A DNA stretch of 64,000 nt, from the NCBI RefSeq assembly GCF_023897065.1, contig NZ_JAMHIV010000012.1:163673-227672 (forward strand). The letters run 5' to 3'. Shown here in pieces: positions 7,592-15,750 of this stretch (its first letter is position 1; each line of letters opens with the position of its first letter). The position numbers and the translations under genes are program-made. The notes beneath the pieces are model-generated. The model was not told the DNA's origin. It did not search any database and worked only from the letters and a program-made list of their open reading frames with translations. The stretch comes from Crossiella sp. SN42. GTDB taxonomy: Bacteria > Actinomycetota > Actinomycetes > Mycobacteriales > Pseudonocardiaceae.

Positions 7592-8593
7592 TCACCCCTT
7601 GAGGAAGCGCAACAGCTCCTCGGTGACGAACCCTGGGTTTTCCTCAACAAGCCAGTGTCCGGCTTTGGGCACGTCGACCGCGCGCACGATGTCGGTCAGC
7701 CGGGGAGCCACCGTGGCCTTGATCGCCTCCGCCTGTCCCTGCGCGGCCATCACCAGGGCCGGCACCCGCACCGGCGCGGTCGCCACGGTGTCCCGGACGT
7801 CCTTGTCCAGGGCGCGATAGAGCTCGAAGCCGCCGGAGAGCGCCTCGGGCCGGGAGTAGGTCCGCGCGTACTCGCTGATCTCCTCCTCGGTGAACGGGGA
7901 CCGGTCCGAGGTGCCGCCGAAAGCCGTGCCGCCAAAGGAAACCTGGGGGTAGAACAGCTTCAGGTACTCGCGGACGTCGTTGCCGACCACCGCCTCGGGC
8001 ACCCGCCGCTGGGAGTGGAAGGCGATGTGCCAGCTCAGCGAGCGGTAGGCAGCCCCGTCGATGCCGGGTCCGGGCAGCGGCAGGTCGAGGTAGCCCAGCC
8101 GCGCGGTGTCGGCCGGGAACTGGGCGGCGTACTGGAAGGCCACCGCGGCGCCGTGGTCGTGCCCGACCACGCGGGCGTCCCGCAGGCCGAGCCGGTCGGC
8201 GATCAGGGTGTGCACGTAGCGGGCCAGGGTGGCCTTGTCGTAACCGGTTGGCTTGCCGGTGCTGTCGCCGAGTCCTGGCAGGTCGACGGCGTAGACGGTG
8301 TGGTGCTCGGCCAGCGCGGGCATGATCGGCCACCAGCCGTACCAGGTCTGCGGCCAGCCGTGCAGCAGCACCACCGGCGTGCCGCGGCCCCCGGTCACGT
8401 AGTGCATGCGGACGCCGTCGACCTCGGTGAACTCGTGCCGGAAGGCGCCGGTGAACTTCGGGTCGGCCTGGGTGACCGTGGCGTAGGCGGGCACCTCGGG
8501 GGCGGGGGCGGGTGCGGCACAGGCCGCGCCGGTGAGCAGGAGGGTCAGCGCGAAAGTCGTTGCCGCACGGGCGAACCTGGATGTGGAAATCAT
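7592..8593 (-). CDS. Secreted alpha/beta hydrolase, epoxide hydrolase/haloalkane dehalogenase-like
   Basis: A 333-residue hydrolase with an N-terminal signal (hydrophobic residues 10-22, Cys25 in an imperfect lipobox), so probably exported. The oxyanion motif HGWP is at 79-81 and the nucleophile elbow GHDHG at 144-148 carries Asp146, as in epoxide hydrolases and haloalkane dehalogenases; the catalytic His is in KAGHWLVEENP near the C-terminus. It begins 26 bases after the DinB-family gene, so it probably shares the transcript from the methyltransferase gene. The substrate is unknown. Confidence 0.85.
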   Translation of the reverse strand: MISTSRFARAATTFALTLLLTGAACAAPAPAPEVPAYATVTQADPKFTGAFRHEFTEVDGVRMHYVTGGRGTPVVLLHGWPQTWYGWWPIMPALAEHHTVYAVDLPGLGDSTGKPTGYDKATLARYVHTLIADRLGLRDARVVGHDHGAAVAFQYAAQFPADTARLGYLDLPLPGPGIDGAAYRSLSWHIAFHSQRRVPEAVVGNDVREYLKLFYPQVSFGGTAFGGTSDRSPFTEEEISEYARTYSRPEALSGGFELYRALDKDVRDTVATAPVRVPALVMAAQGQAEAIKATVAPRLTDIVRAVDVPKAGHWLVEENPGFVTEELLRFLKG

Positions 8594-8619
8594 GCTCTCT
8601 GTCCTATGTAGACGGTGGG

Positions 8620-9087
8620 TCAGCGCCCGGTGGCGCCGTCGATGAGCTCGCGCAGGATGTCGGCGTGGCCCGCGTGGCGGCCGGTCTCCTCGATCAGGTG
8701 GGTCAGCGCCCAGCGAGCGCTGGCGCGGCCACCCGGAACCGGCGCGCCGAGGTCGGTGCAGCCGTCGAGCACCTTGTTCGCGCGCTGCACGGTCTTCCGG
8801 TAGCGGGCGAGCACCTCGGCGACGCTGTCCTGCGGCGCGGCGTGGAAGGTGGCCTGCCAGTCGGTGACCTTCGCGCCGAGGAAAGTGGCGCGCTCGACGT
8901 GGGTGAGGTGGTTGAGCAGGCCGAGCAGGTTGGTGCCCGAGGGCACCCCGGCGGTGCGCACCCGCGGTTCGGGCGCGCCGCGCACCTTCGCCGCGATCGA
9001 GTCGCGGAGGTAGTCCAGGAACCCGCGCAGGGTCTCGGCTTCACTGCCGCCGGTGCGCGGCGGTGGCTGGTCGCGGCGTCGGGTCAT
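8620..9087 (-). CDS. DinB family protein (DUF664-like)
   Basis: A 155-residue four-helix-bundle protein of the DinB superfamily, which in actinobacteria includes many mycothiol-dependent S-transferases. Visible features are the metal-site-like histidines in LLNHLTHVE and THLIEETGRHAGHADILRE, whose HAGHADILRE ending is the hallmark of this DUF664-type branch. The start ATG overlaps the stop of the methyltransferase gene (ATGA at 9084-9087). Thiol-transfer or detoxification chemistry is inferred from the family, not shown here. Confidence 0.85.
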   Translation of the reverse strand: MTRRRDQPPPRTGGSEAETLRGFLDYLRDSIAAKVRGAPEPRVRTAGVPSGTNLLGLLNHLTHVERATFLGAKVTDWQATFHAAPQDSVAEVLARYRKTVQRANKVLDGCTDLGAPVPGGRASARWALTHLIEETGRHAGHADILRELIDGATGR

Positions 9088-9710
9088 GCGGCCCGCCGGA
9101 GCAGCAGGACGTGGTCGATGACCTCGGCGGTGCGCCCGCCCGGCCCGGTGGCGACCCGGCGCGGCGACTCGGCTCGCGCCACCGCCCACTGCGCCGGATC
9201 GAGGTCAAGCTCGGCCGCGACCTCCTGTGGCGACGGGAAATGCGCGTCCGGGTCCTGGTTCCAGGACCACGGCGCGGTCGAGCCGTGGTCCACGACCAGC
9301 AGCCGCCCGCCAGGGTGCAGCGCGTGCGCCGCGGTGCGCAGGACGCTCGCCCGGTCCAGGTCGAACGGGGTGTGCAGGTAGTGCGCGGAGACGAGGTCGA
9401 AGCAGCCGCTGGGGAAGGAGTCGCGCAGGTCGTGACTCTGGGCGGTGAGCCGTTCACCGAGGCCGAGGGACTGGGCGCGGTCGGCGAGTCGCTGGGTCGC
9501 CACGGCCGAGATGTCGACCGCGGTGACCTGCCAGCCCCGGCGAGCCAGCCACAGCGAGTCGCCGCCGCTGCCGCAGCCCAGGTCCAGTGCGAGGCCGGGC
9601 GGCAGGTCGGCGGTCAGGTCGACGAGTGTGCTGTTCGGCCGCGGGTCGCCGGCGGCCGGTCGGGCGGCGTAGAGGTCGTCCCAGAAGGCGACCGGATCGG
9701 TGCTGTTCAT
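9084..9710 (-). CDS. Class I SAM-dependent methyltransferase
   Basis: A 208-residue Rossmann-fold methyltransferase. The SAM-binding motif I is LALDLGCGSGGDSLWLARRGW, followed by the acidic loop VTAVDIS and motif ALHPGGRLLVVDHG. The N-terminal FWDDLYAARP is characteristic of the small-molecule methyltransferases often divergent from an XRE-cupin regulator, as here. It heads a leftward run of genes coupled to the DinB-family gene. Substrate not predictable. Confidence 0.87.
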   Translation of the reverse strand: MNSTDPVAFWDDLYAARPAAGDPRPNSTLVDLTADLPPGLALDLGCGSGGDSLWLARRGWQVTAVDISAVATQRLADRAQSLGLGERLTAQSHDLRDSFPSGCFDLVSAHYLHTPFDLDRASVLRTAAHALHPGGRLLVVDHGSTAPWSWNQDPDAHFPSPQEVAAELDLDPAQWAVARAESPRRVATGPGGRTAEVIDHVLLLRRAA

Positions 9711-9753
9711 GCGGCCAAGTCTCGCCAGCGGCCAGATCGACTGGCACGGATTC

Positions 9754-9768
9754 TTGCCGTTCTGGCAA
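9754..9768. promoter_or_regulatory. TTGCC-N5-GGCAA inverted repeat between methyltransferase and XRE-cupin genes
   Basis: TTGCC-GTTCT-GGCAA lies 9 bases before the XRE-cupin start and 43 bases before the methyltransferase start, in the divergent promoter region, where a self-regulating XRE protein would be expected to bind. Confidence 0.5.
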
Positions 9769-9777
9769 CCTGATCCC

Positions 9778-10395
9778 GTGGACGACATGGAGGACGTGCT
9801 GGAGGCGGTCGGACCGCGGCTGCGGGCGCTGCGCAACGCCCGCGGCATCACCCTGGCCGACCTCGCGGTGACCACCGGCATCTCGGAGAGCACCCTGTCC
9901 AGGCTGGAGAGCGGGCAGCGCAAGGCGACCCTGGAACTGCTGCTGCCGCTGGCGCGCACCTACGACGTGCCGCTGGACGACCTGGTCGGCGCGCCCCGCA
10001 CCGGCGACCCCCGCATCCACCTCAAGCCGATCCACCGCTTCGGCCTGACCTTCGTGCCGCTGTCCCGGCGACCGGGTGGGGTGCAGTCGTTCAAGATGCT
10101 CATCCCGGCCCGGCGGGAACCGGTCGAACCAACCCCGCAGACCCATCCCGGCTTCGAGTGGTTGTACGTGCTCAACGGCCAGTTGCGCCTGCTGGTCGGC
10201 GACCGCGACCTGGTGCTGCCGCCCGGTCAGGCCGCTGAGTTCGACACCTCCGTGCCGCACTGGCTGGGCAGCGCCGACGGGGAGGCGGTGGAGCTGCTGG
10301 TGCTGTTCGACCCGCAGGGGGTGCGCGCGCACGTGCGGCCCAGCGCGGGGCGGGCAGGCCCGGATCAGGCCCGGAACGGGCCGGTGACCTCGTAG
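9778..10395 (+). CDS. XRE-family transcriptional regulator with C-terminal cupin domain
   Basis: A 205-residue regulator. Residues about 12-67 form an XRE helix-turn-helix (LRALRNARGITLADLA, then SESTLSRLESGQRK), and residues about 115-195 a cupin small-molecule sensor (PGFEWLYVLNGQLRLLVGD, then LPPGQAAEF). Such proteins usually repress their own gene and a divergent enzyme gene; the methyltransferase is the obvious target, with an inverted repeat between them. GTG at 9778 is preferred over the ATG three codons later because similar proteins carry the extra residues; no ribosome site separates the two. The 3' end overlaps the converging PhoX-like gene by 31 bases. Confidence 0.85.
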   Translation: MDDMEDVLEAVGPRLRALRNARGITLADLAVTTGISESTLSRLESGQRKATLELLLPLARTYDVPLDDLVGAPRTGDPRIHLKPIHRFGLTFVPLSRRPGGVQSFKMLIPARREPVEPTPQTHPGFEWLYVLNGQLRLLVGDRDLVLPPGQAAEFDTSVPHWLGSADGEAVELLVLFDPQGVRAHVRPSAGRAGPDQARNGPVTS

Positions 10396-11525
10396 GTGAT
10401 GCCGCCGCTGCTGCTCCCGCTGGTGCCGCGCTGGGAGGAGAAGTAGAGCCGGTTGCCCGCCGGGTTGAACGCCGGGCCGCAGATCTCCGAATCGCTGTGC
10501 CCATTGACCCGCAGGAACGGGGCCACCACCCCAGCCTTGGTGATGATGCAGATCTCCAGGTCGCCGCCGTCCTCGGCCACGAAGAGGTCCCCGCCACTGG
10601 TCCCGGTCACGTTGTCCACGCCGGTCAGCGGCGCGGTGTCGCTGGTGACCAGGTCGTCGTCGTAGGTCAGGCTGATCGAGCTGGTCTTCGCGTCATAGGC
10701 CCAGACCCGGTTGTCCCCCTTGGTGGTGAACCAGCAGGTCCCGCCCGCGTAGTAGCAGCCCTCACCGCCGTTGAAGCGCTTCGCGCCACTGACCTGGTTG
10801 CGGGTCGCGGTCGAGGAGCCCGCGGGGTCCGGGACCCGGGCCCAGGTCACCGGGCCGCTGGTCTGGGAGCTGCCGCCCTTGAGCACTTCGAGGGTGCCGC
10901 TGGACAGATCGCCCCAGGTGGTGGGCTTGAAGCGGTAGAAGCAGCCGTCGGAGACGTCCTCGGTGAGGTAGATGTAGCCGTGGTCGGCGTCGGTGGCACA
11001 GGCCTCGTGCTTGAACCGGCCCATCGCCGGGCGGCGGATGGCGGCCTTGACGCCCCACGGGTCGGTCTCATAGACGTAGCCGCGGTCCACCTCCTCACAG
11101 GAGAGCCAGGTCTGCCACGGGGTCGCGCCCCCGGCGCAGTTGACGTTGGTGTTGGCCAGGGTGCGGTAAGCGCCGGTGATCTTGCCGGTGCTGTCGAACT
11201 TGACCGCGCCCACCCCGCCGGTGCTGGGCACCTCGCTGTTGGAGACATAGATCCAGCCGCTGCCGTCGGCGAAACAGGCCCCGCCATCCGGCGCCGGGTG
11301 CCAGGTGTAGCCGGTGCCTGCCACCTGCTGCCCGGTGCGCGCGATGACCCGGCTGGTGAACCCCTGCGGCAGCTGGATCCCGTTGGCGTCAGCGGACAAC
11401 AGCGCGCCGTAGGGGCTGGGGCCGGGCTGGGCGCCCTCGGCGAAGGCCTCCCGCCAGGCCGCCCCGCCGAAAGCCGCGGCCGCGGCGCCGACCACGGCGA
11501 CCCATAAGAAGCTGCGTCGCTCCAC
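10365..11525 (-). CDS. PhoX/DUF839-type secreted beta-propeller protein
   Basis: A 386-residue exported protein of the PhoX-like DUF839 family, which includes alkaline phosphatases using Ca2+/Fe3+. The N-terminus carries paired arginines and a hydrophobic stretch (ERRSFLWVAVVGAAAAAFGG), a Tat-like signal. The propeller repeats contain typical segments LPQGFTSRVIARTG, WLSCEEVDRGYVYE, MGRFKHEACATD and DNVTGTSGGDLFVAEDGGD. A GTG start is preceded by a G-rich ribosome site. Relatives are often annotated alkaline phosphatase, but PhoX itself is longer, so phosphatase activity is not certain. Confidence 0.82.
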   Translation of the reverse strand: MERRSFLWVAVVGAAAAAFGGAAWREAFAEGAQPGPSPYGALLSADANGIQLPQGFTSRVIARTGQQVAGTGYTWHPAPDGGACFADGSGWIYVSNSEVPSTGGVGAVKFDSTGKITGAYRTLANTNVNCAGGATPWQTWLSCEEVDRGYVYETDPWGVKAAIRRPAMGRFKHEACATDADHGYIYLTEDVSDGCFYRFKPTTWGDLSSGTLEVLKGGSSQTSGPVTWARVPDPAGSSTATRNQVSGAKRFNGGEGCYYAGGTCWFTTKGDNRVWAYDAKTSSISLTYDDDLVTSDTAPLTGVDNVTGTSGGDLFVAEDGGDLEICIITKAGVVAPFLRVNGHSDSEICGPAFNPAGNRLYFSSQRGTSGSSSGGITYEVTGPFRA

Positions 11526-11566
11526 AGTGAACCCCCATCAGATCGAGTGACACCCAGGAGTGTGGC

Positions 11567-11580
11567 GAGCATCAATGCTC
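11567..11580. promoter_or_regulatory. Inverted repeat upstream of the PhoX-like gene
   Basis: GAGCAT-CA-ATGCTC, 6-bp arms, 42 bases before the PhoX-like start. Operator candidate only. Confidence 0.3.
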
Positions 11581-11655
11581 AGCGCTAAGGGTGACGACAG
11601 GTGAACACACACTGCTGGGCGAGCAGTTGCCGCGCCGGTGCCGGATCTCCTTGCC

Positions 11656-11671
11656 GCAGAAGCGCTTCTGC
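11656..11671. other. Perfect 16-bp palindrome in the 206-base gap 11526-11731
   Basis: GCAGAAGCGCTTCTGC reads the same on both strands. It lies between the PhoX-like start and the end of the MmcQ-like gene, both leftward, so it could be an operator for the former or part of a terminator for the latter. No open frame in this gap looks like a gene. Confidence 0.35.
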
Positions 11672-11731
11672 CGCACAGGGAGTGCGCGCCCTCGCTTCGG
11701 CCCAGCGCGGAGCGCGCTCAGGCGCTGCTGG

Positions 11732-12154
11732 TCATTGCGCCGCGCGGCTGCGCAGCCAGGCGGCGGCCCTGGTCGGCGAGGCGCGGGAGAGCCAGGCGTC
11801 CTGCACGACCTCGGTCAGCTCCCGCAGGGTGAGCTCGCCGATCCGGCTGGCCCGCAACAACACCGACGGGTGACCGTTGAAGTGCGACGTGGTGAAGAAC
11901 GGTGATCCTTGATCTTGGACCAGGGCCTGCTTGTCGTGTTCGGACGGCACCCAGAACACGATCACGTCCGGGTAGCGTTCACCGGTCTCGGGATCGACGG
12001 CATCGGGGCGGGGGTTGCGGAAGAACACGAACGACTTCCGGCCGACCTGGTAGACCGGGTTGTCCGCGGTGCCCAGCACCACCGTGACGTGGGGCATCCC
12101 CAGCGCGAGCTCGTGCACGTCCCGCACCCGCGCCCGGCGCGATCCTGCCGACAT
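11732..12154 (-). CDS. MmcQ/YjbR family DNA-binding-like protein
   Basis: A 140-residue protein of the MmcQ/YjbR (CyaY-like fold) family. Visible conserved parts are VYQVGRKSFVFFRNP in the N-terminal half, the HDKQALVQDQGSPFFTTSHFNGHPSVLL segment and C-terminal LTEVVQDAWLSRA. The family's biochemical role is not established, although structures suggest a DNA-binding-like fold. The start is fixed by a leaderless -10 box (TACGCT) 6 bases upstream, giving it its own promoter 23 bases after the WYL-regulator stop. Confidence 0.82.
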   Translation of the reverse strand: MSAGSRRARVRDVHELALGMPHVTVVLGTADNPVYQVGRKSFVFFRNPRPDAVDPETGERYPDVIVFWVPSEHDKQALVQDQGSPFFTTSHFNGHPSVLLRASRIGELTLRELTEVVQDAWLSRASPTRAAAWLRSRAAQ

Positions 12155-12160
12155 GACCAC

Positions 12161-12166
12161 AGCGTA
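12161..12166 (-). promoter_or_regulatory. -10 box, leaderless promoter of the MmcQ/YjbR gene
   Basis: TACGCT on the minus strand, 6 bases before the ATG, with no ribosome site. Confidence 0.45.
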
Positions 12167-12177
12167 CGTCCGCGGGC

Positions 12178-13185
12178 CTACTCCACGGCGCGGGCGTAGC
12201 GGCGGCCCAGGACGCGGAGGTGCTCGACCAGCTCGGGTGGCTCGGTGACGTGGAAGTCCAGGCCCAGCATGCCGATGTAGACCGCGATCATCTCCAGGCT
12301 GTCCGCGCCGGTGACCAGCACCGAGGTGGACTCGTCCACCGCCTCGACCACGCCGACGGCCGGGTTGATCCGGGCCAGCACGTCCTCGGCGGGGGCGCGC
12401 ACGGTGATCCGGGCGTGCACCTGCCAGCCCGCGGTGGCCACATCGCGCAGCACGAAGCTCGCGTAGTCGCCGCCGGGGAACTCGACCGGGGTGAAGCGGC
12501 GGCCGGTGGCCATCCGGAGGGTGATCCAGTCGGCCCGGTAGGTGTGCCAGGCGCCGGTCTCGGGGCCGCGCGCGACCAGGTACCAGTGCCGTTCCCAGCT
12601 CACCAGGCGGTAGGGCTCGACCAGCACCGGCCAGTCGCCGAAGGGCGCCGAGGCGTCGTTGCGGCGCGGGGTGTCGTCCGCGCGGGCCGGGGCGGAGTAG
12701 TCGAAGCGGAGCAGTTCGGCGTCCCGGACCGCCCCGGCGATGGTGGCGAGCACCGCGGCGTCCACCACCGGGGCGACCACGTTGGTGCCGGTGTTGTCCG
12801 GGCCTTCGGAGACCGCCTGGTGCAGCGCGGTCACCTGCCTGCGCAGGCGGTGCGGCAGCACCTGTTCGAGCTTGCTCAGGGCGCGGGCGGCGCTGTCCTC
12901 GATGCCGGTGACGCCCCGGCCGGCCCGCAGGCCGATCGCGACCGCCACCGCCTCCTCGTCGTCGAGCAGCAGCGGCGGCAGCTTCGCCCCCGCGCCCAGC
13001 CGGTAGAACCCGGCGGGCCCGCGCTCGGCCTCCACCGGGTAGCCCAGGGTGCGCAGCCGCTCGATGTCGTTGCGGATCGTGCGGCCGCTGACCGCCAGCC
13101 GTTCGGCCAGCTGGGCGCCCGTCCACTGCGGCCGGGACTGCATCAGCGCGAGCAGGGCGAGCAGCCTCGACGAGGTGTCCAACAT
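12178..13185 (-). CDS. WYL-domain transcriptional regulator (YafY type)
   Basis: A 335-residue regulator. Residues 1-60 are a DeoR/HTH_11-like winged helix (LLALLALMQSRPQWTGAQLA, then SGRTIRNDIERLRTLGYPVEAERG). The centre is a WYL ligand-sensing domain (RLVSWERHWYLVARGP, then RADWITLRMATGRRF), and the end a WCX dimerisation extension. It faces the epoxide hydrolase gene, which it probably represses. The start is fixed by a leaderless -10 box 7 bases upstream. Confidence 0.9.
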   Translation of the reverse strand: MLDTSSRLLALLALMQSRPQWTGAQLAERLAVSGRTIRNDIERLRTLGYPVEAERGPAGFYRLGAGAKLPPLLLDDEEAVAVAIGLRAGRGVTGIEDSAARALSKLEQVLPHRLRRQVTALHQAVSEGPDNTGTNVVAPVVDAAVLATIAGAVRDAELLRFDYSAPARADDTPRRNDASAPFGDWPVLVEPYRLVSWERHWYLVARGPETGAWHTYRADWITLRMATGRRFTPVEFPGGDYASFVLRDVATAGWQVHARITVRAPAEDVLARINPAVGVVEAVDESTSVLVTGADSLEMIAVYIGMLGLDFHVTEPPELVEHLRVLGRRYARAVE

Positions 13186-13192
13186 GAACTTC

Positions 13193-13232
13193 AGGCTATA
13201 GGAACCGAACGTGCCTAATAGGTACCTAGAGT
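13193..13232. promoter_or_regulatory. Face-to-face leaderless promoters with central palindrome TAGGTACCTA
   Basis: Minus-strand -10 TAGCCT (13193-13198) stands 7 bases before the WYL regulator ATG, and plus-strand -10 TAGAGT (13227-13232) 7 bases before the hydrolase ATG. The 10-bp palindrome TAGGTACCTA (13219-13228) overlaps the rightward -10, an obvious repressor position. Confidence 0.55.
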
Positions 13233-13239
13233 CTGCCTC

Positions 13240-14376
13240 ATGACGAACTCCACGAACGCCACCGAGATCCGCCCCTTCCGCATCGACATCGCCCAGGCCG
13301 AGCTGGACGACCTCAACGAGCGCCTGGCCCGCACCCGGCTGCCGCAGCCCGCGCCCACCGACGACTGGGAGTACGGCACCCCGAACAGCTACCTGCGGGA
13401 GACCGTCGAGCACTGGCGGACCGAGTTCGACTGGCGTGCGCAGGAAGCCCGGATGAACGAGTTCCCGCACCACCTCACCGAGATCGACGGCCAGACCGTG
13501 CACTTCATCCACGTGCCGTCCAAGGAAGCCGGCGCGACCCCGCTGTTGCTGCTGCACACCTACCCGGGCTCCTTCGCCGACTTCCTCGACCTGATCGGCC
13601 CGCTCACCGACCCGGTGGCGCACGGCGGCGAGGCCGCGGACGCCTTCTCGGTCGTGGTGCCCTCGATCCCCGGCACCGGCTTCAGCATGCCGCTGACCGG
13701 CCGCGGCTGGACCATGCGCAAGGTCGCGGAGACCTTCGACGCGCTGATGCGGCGCCTGGGCTACGACTCCTACGGCGTGCACGGCAGCGACAGCGGCGCG
13801 ATGATCTCCCGCGAGCTCGGTTTGCTGCAGCCGGACGGCTTCCTCGGCCTGCACGTGCAGCAGCTGTTCTCCTTCCCCTCCGGCGATCCGGCGGAGTTCG
13901 AGAAGCTGGCGCCCAAGGACTACGCCGCGCTGGAGCACCTGCAGTGGTTCCAGTCCGTGGGCGGCTACAACCAGATGAACGCCACCCGCCCGCAGACCAT
14001 CGGCGCGGCCATCGCCGACTCGCCGGTCGGGCAGCTGGCCTACAGCGAGCTGTTCACCAACTTCGGCAACGGCACCAGCCTGGTCAGCACCGAGCAGATC
14101 CTGACCCAGGTGTCGCTGTACTGGTTCACCAACACCCAGGCCACCGCGAGCCGCTACTACTTCGAGGAGGCCAAAGCCGCGCGGGAGCCGGAGGTCAACC
14201 CCTCCCGCACCGGGGTGGCGGTCTTCGCCGACGACTTCACCACGATCCGCACCTTCGCCGAGCGGGACAACTCCAACATCGTGCACTGGTCGGAGTTTCC
14301 CGAGGGCGGGCACTTCGCGGCGATGGAGCGCCCCGAGGTCCTGGCCGACGATCTGCGGGCGTTCTTCCGCTCCTGA
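13240..14376 (+). CDS. Epoxide hydrolase with EPHN N-terminal domain
   Basis: A 378-residue cytoplasmic hydrolase of the microsomal epoxide hydrolase type. Residues about 9-115 are the EPHN domain (IRPFRIDIAQAELDDLNERL) and the rest an alpha/beta fold. The HTYPG oxyanion motif is at 106-110, nucleophile Asp184 in GSDSG, and the catalytic His in EGGHFAAMERPE near the end. It opens epoxides to diols, or a related ester or juvenile-hormone-like substrate. The divergent WYL regulator and shared palindromic operator suggest induction by a ligand. Confidence 0.9.
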   Translation: MTNSTNATEIRPFRIDIAQAELDDLNERLARTRLPQPAPTDDWEYGTPNSYLRETVEHWRTEFDWRAQEARMNEFPHHLTEIDGQTVHFIHVPSKEAGATPLLLLHTYPGSFADFLDLIGPLTDPVAHGGEAADAFSVVVPSIPGTGFSMPLTGRGWTMRKVAETFDALMRRLGYDSYGVHGSDSGAMISRELGLLQPDGFLGLHVQQLFSFPSGDPAEFEKLAPKDYAALEHLQWFQSVGGYNQMNATRPQTIGAAIADSPVGQLAYSELFTNFGNGTSLVSTEQILTQVSLYWFTNTQATASRYYFEEAKAAREPEVNPSRTGVAVFADDFTTIRTFAERDNSNIVHWSEFPEGGHFAAMERPEVLADDLRAFFRS

Positions 14377-14386
14377 GCGCCAGGCC

Positions 14387-14422
14387 CATCGGCCACCTGC
14401 CGGCGACGGCGGGTGGCCGATG
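14387..14422. terminator. Bidirectional terminator hairpin
   Basis: An 11-bp perfect stem, CATCGGCCACC paired with GGTGGCCGATG, sits between the converging epoxide hydrolase and permease genes. Confidence 0.75.
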
Positions 14423-14427
14423 TGGTG

Positions 14428-15720
14428 TCACCCGACCCGGCGGCGCGCCCGCAGCGCCACCCCGGCCGCGAGGACCAGGCCGACGGCCAGGACCAGCATG
14501 CCGCGCAGCCACACCCCGGCCTCGACCTGCGAGGCCAGCAGCACGCAGGACACCGCGCCCAGCACCGGGAACACCGAGGCGATGCGGAAGTGGTCGTGCT
14601 CGACCTCGTCGCGCCGGAGCACCAGCACGGCGATGTTCACCGCGAAGAACACCACCAGCAGCAACAGCACCAGCGTCGAGGCCAGCGAGGCCACATCACC
14701 GGTGAGCGCGAGTCCCAGCGAGGTCACCGTGGTCGCCACGATGGCCACCCACGGCGTCCGCCGCCGCGGCAGCACCCGGGCCAGCACCGCGGGCAGCAGA
14801 CCGTCCCTGGCCATGCCGTAGGCCAGCCGCGAGGACATGATCCCGGTCAGCAGCGCCCCGTTGGCCACCGCCGCCAGGGCGATGAGCCCGAACAGCCACA
14901 GCGGCACGCCACCGGCCAGGCGGACCACCTCCAGCAGCGGGCCGCTGGAGGCGCTGAGCACCTCGGGCGGCACCACCGCGGCCGCGATCGAGCCGACCGC
15001 CACGTACACCACACCGGCGAAGGCCAGCGCGCCGAACAGGGCGCGTGGGTAGGCCCGGCGCGGGTCCTTGGTCTCCTCCGCGACGTTGACCGAGGTCTCG
15101 AACCCGACGAAGGAGTAGTAGGCGAGCACGGCGCCGGCCAGCACCGCCGACAGCGGCCCGTGCTCGGCCGTGCCGAACTGCACCAGCCGCCCCGGGTCCG
15201 CCTCTCCCCTGGCGATCACCACGATGCCGAGCACGATGACGAGCAGCAGCCCGCCGACCTCCACCACGGTGGCGGCCATGTTGGCGCGCAAGGAGTCCTT
15301 GATGCCACGGGCGTTGAGCAGGCCCAGCGCGGCCAGGAAGACCCCGGCCACCAGCACGGTGGGCAGCGTGACGAACTGGCTCAGGTACTCCCCGGCGAAC
15401 CCGAGCGCGAGGGCCGCCACCGACACCACCCCGGCGGCGAGCATGCAGAAACCGACCAGGAACGCGGCGAACGGCCCGAACGCGCGCTGTGCGTAGTGCG
15501 CCGCGCCACCGGCCCGCGGGTACTTCGTGGCCAGTTCCACATAGGACCCCGCGGTCAGCATCGCCAGGCACCAGGCGAGCACCAGCGGCGCCCACACGGC
15601 CCCGCCGGACTGCCCGGCCACCTTGCCCACCAGCACGTAGACCCCGGCGCCGAGGATGTCCCCCAGGATGAACAGGAACAGCAGCGGGGTCGTCACGGAC
15701 CGCTTCAGCGAGAGCGCCAT
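14428..15720 (-). CDS. APC-superfamily amino acid permease
   Basis: A 430-residue membrane transporter with about 12 hydrophobic helices. The first helix carries LFILGDILGAGVYVLVG, with the GxG unwound substrate-binding motif of APC transporters, and the SFVGFETSVNVAEETKDPRRAYPRAL segment is the classical consensus amphipathic region. Probably an amino acid or polyamine importer or exchanger. It starts 30 bases downstream of the AhpD-like gene on the same strand, so the two likely form a small operon controlled by the divergent HxlR regulator. Substrate unknown. Confidence 0.9.
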   Translation of the reverse strand: MALSLKRSVTTPLLFLFILGDILGAGVYVLVGKVAGQSGGAVWAPLVLAWCLAMLTAGSYVELATKYPRAGGAAHYAQRAFGPFAAFLVGFCMLAAGVVSVAALALGFAGEYLSQFVTLPTVLVAGVFLAALGLLNARGIKDSLRANMAATVVEVGGLLLVIVLGIVVIARGEADPGRLVQFGTAEHGPLSAVLAGAVLAYYSFVGFETSVNVAEETKDPRRAYPRALFGALAFAGVVYVAVGSIAAAVVPPEVLSASSGPLLEVVRLAGGVPLWLFGLIALAAVANGALLTGIMSSRLAYGMARDGLLPAVLARVLPRRRTPWVAIVATTVTSLGLALTGDVASLASTLVLLLLVVFFAVNIAVLVLRRDEVEHDHFRIASVFPVLGAVSCVLLASQVEAGVWLRGMLVLAVGLVLAAGVALRARRRVG

Positions 15721-15750
15721 ACCGCGCAGAGTTCTCCCGCGTCGTCCCAG

